Assembly (NCBI GenBank): GCA_964532175.1
Contig: CAZHGP010000023.1
Coordinates: forward strand, 1-24,353
Direction of reading: 5' to 3'
Length of the DNA: 24,353 bases
Source: JAVZCJ01 sp964532175
Lineage (GTDB): Archaea > Thermoproteota > Nitrososphaeria_A > Caldarchaeales > JAVZCJ01
Shown here: piece after piece, positions 24,121 to 24,353 of the stretch
Layout: every line of letters starts with the position of its first letter
Numbering within the stretch: position 1 is the stretch's first letter
Notes under the pieces: generated by a model
Told to the model about the DNA's origin: nothing
Seen by the model: only the letters and a program-made list of their open reading frames with translations
The model's database searches: none
Program-made: the position numbers and the translations under genes

Positions 24121-24129
24121 TTTTAAAAA
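24121..24129 (+). promoter_or_regulatory. TATA box candidate of the 24162-24220 sRNA
   Basis: TTTTAAAAA centred about 25 bases before 24150 would give a transcript starting some ten bases before the C box. By eye only. Confidence 0.35.
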
Positions 24130-24161
24130 GATTTAAGTTAGAAGATAAAAATAAAAATATG

Positions 24162-24220
24162 GGGATGAAGCGGCCGTCCCAGACTGATTAAAGATGAAGA
24201 AACGAGCTTTGCCGACCCGA
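24162..24220 (+). ncRNA. Candidate box C/D sRNA between rnp2 and psmA
   Basis: A GC-rich island in AT-rich surroundings with ordered boxes: C GGGATGA (24162-24168, one mismatch to RUGAUGA); 15-base guide; D' CTGA (24184-24187, perfect); three-base spacer; C' AAGATGA (24191-24197, one mismatch); 14-base guide; D CCGA (24212-24215, one mismatch, or a second CCGA at 24217-24220). TTTTTT at 24221-24226 is a terminator. Order, spacer length and guide lengths match archaeal dual-guide C/D sRNAs. The first guide ends GGCCGTCCCAGA before D', predicting a target containing UCUGGGACGGCC. I could not name the targets. The degenerate C and D boxes make it slightly weaker than the candidate at 18899-18957, the GC content stronger. 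Confidence 0.65.
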
Positions 24221-24226
24221 TTTTTT
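24221..24226 (+). terminator. Oligo-T terminator of the candidate sRNA
   Basis: Six Ts directly follow the D-box region. The next stretch, TATATATAAATTTTAAATAG, probably contains the TATA box for psmA. Confidence 0.45.
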
Positions 24227-24275
24227 ATATATAAATTTTAAATAGTGGGATTATTATTGAAAATAAGATATAGAT

Positions 24276-24280
24276 GGAGG
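24276..24280 (+). promoter_or_regulatory. Shine-Dalgarno of psmA
   Basis: GGAGG eight bases before the ATG is the canonical form, unlike the GTGA core used by many genes of this window. Confidence 0.65.
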
Positions 24281-24288
24281 AAATAGAT

Positions 24289-24353
24289 ATGGCATTAGGT
24301 ATAACAGGAGCTTATGATAGAGCAATAACAGTTTTCTCTCCACAAGGGCGTCT
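24289..24353 (+). CDS. psmA: Proteasome subunit alpha, N-terminal fragment (window end)
   Basis: Only the first 21 codons are in the window (MALGITGAYDRAITVFSPQG, then R). This is the conserved N-terminal YDRAITVFSPQGRL gate segment of archaeal 20S proteasome alpha subunits, which form the outer rings and control substrate entry. ATG with canonical GGAGG. The gene continues beyond the window, so it is partial by truncation of the window and not broken. Its position after rnp2 matches the conserved archaeal order. Confidence 0.95.
   Translation, partial: MALGITGAYDRAITVFSPQGR

Noticed and set aside
24170..24177. Match of GCGGCCGT in the second sRNA to an ACGGCCGC stretch that I recall from archaeal 16S rRNA
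   Set aside because: Only eight bases pair and they are not adjacent to the D' box, so the geometry for guided methylation is wrong.
1..24353. CRISPR array, transposase, integrase or prophage signs
   Set aside because: No spaced repeats of CRISPR type and no mobile-element protein motifs were seen; base composition is uniform apart from the two short sRNA islands.

Overview
This window looks like a piece of a thermophilic archaeal genome, probably of the TACK (Thermoproteota-like) group. It is strongly AT-rich. It carries archaeal hallmark genes: a group II chaperonin (thermosome), RNA polymerase subunit K, a tetraether-lipid synthase homologue, the RNase P protein Rnp2/Pop5, and the start of the proteasome alpha subunit. 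A run of exactly 100 Ns at 8058-8157, flanked by an exact 55-base duplication, indicates a scaffolded metagenome or short-read assembly. The lineage is an inference from gene content; there is no rRNA gene to test it.

Layout. 76-5538, all on the minus strand: a DUF763 protein, a radical SAM enzyme with N-terminal Cys clusters, rpoK overlapping the thermosome gene, and a UPF0104/LPG-synthase-type membrane protein. 5624-8438: a tiny ribbon-helix-helix regulator (+), an M28-type aminopeptidase (-), a tiny coiled-coil protein (+), and a small membrane protein (-) split by the artificial gap. 8493-13443: the tetraether synthase homologue (-), then two MFS transporters and a PHP-family phosphatase (+). 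13461-16052 (-): a zinc-ribbon membrane protein, then an apparent operon of a COG1709-type HTH regulator, a DUF72 protein and a sequon-rich anchored protein. 16284-17003 (+): an unrecognised protein made of two tandem copies of one domain. 17071-18827 (-): an EamA transporter followed by a COG1237 metallo-hydrolase. 18899-18957: a probable box C/D sRNA (-). 19051-20376 (+): a fucose/arabinose-isomerase-like protein. 20398-23425 (-): a binding-protein ABC importer (SBP plus two permeases) with no ATPase in the window. 23706-24353 (+): rnp2, a second probable box C/D sRNA, and the start of psmA.

Most genes are housekeeping or widely conserved. No CRISPR array, transposase, tRNA or rRNA was seen. 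The more novel material is the two candidate C/D sRNAs (each recognisable from ordered C, D', C' and D boxes), the tandem-domain protein at 16284-17003, two genes of about 50 codons, and the assembly error that hides an intact gene. Several genes share a GTGA core 4-6 bases before the start codon, which I used to choose starts.
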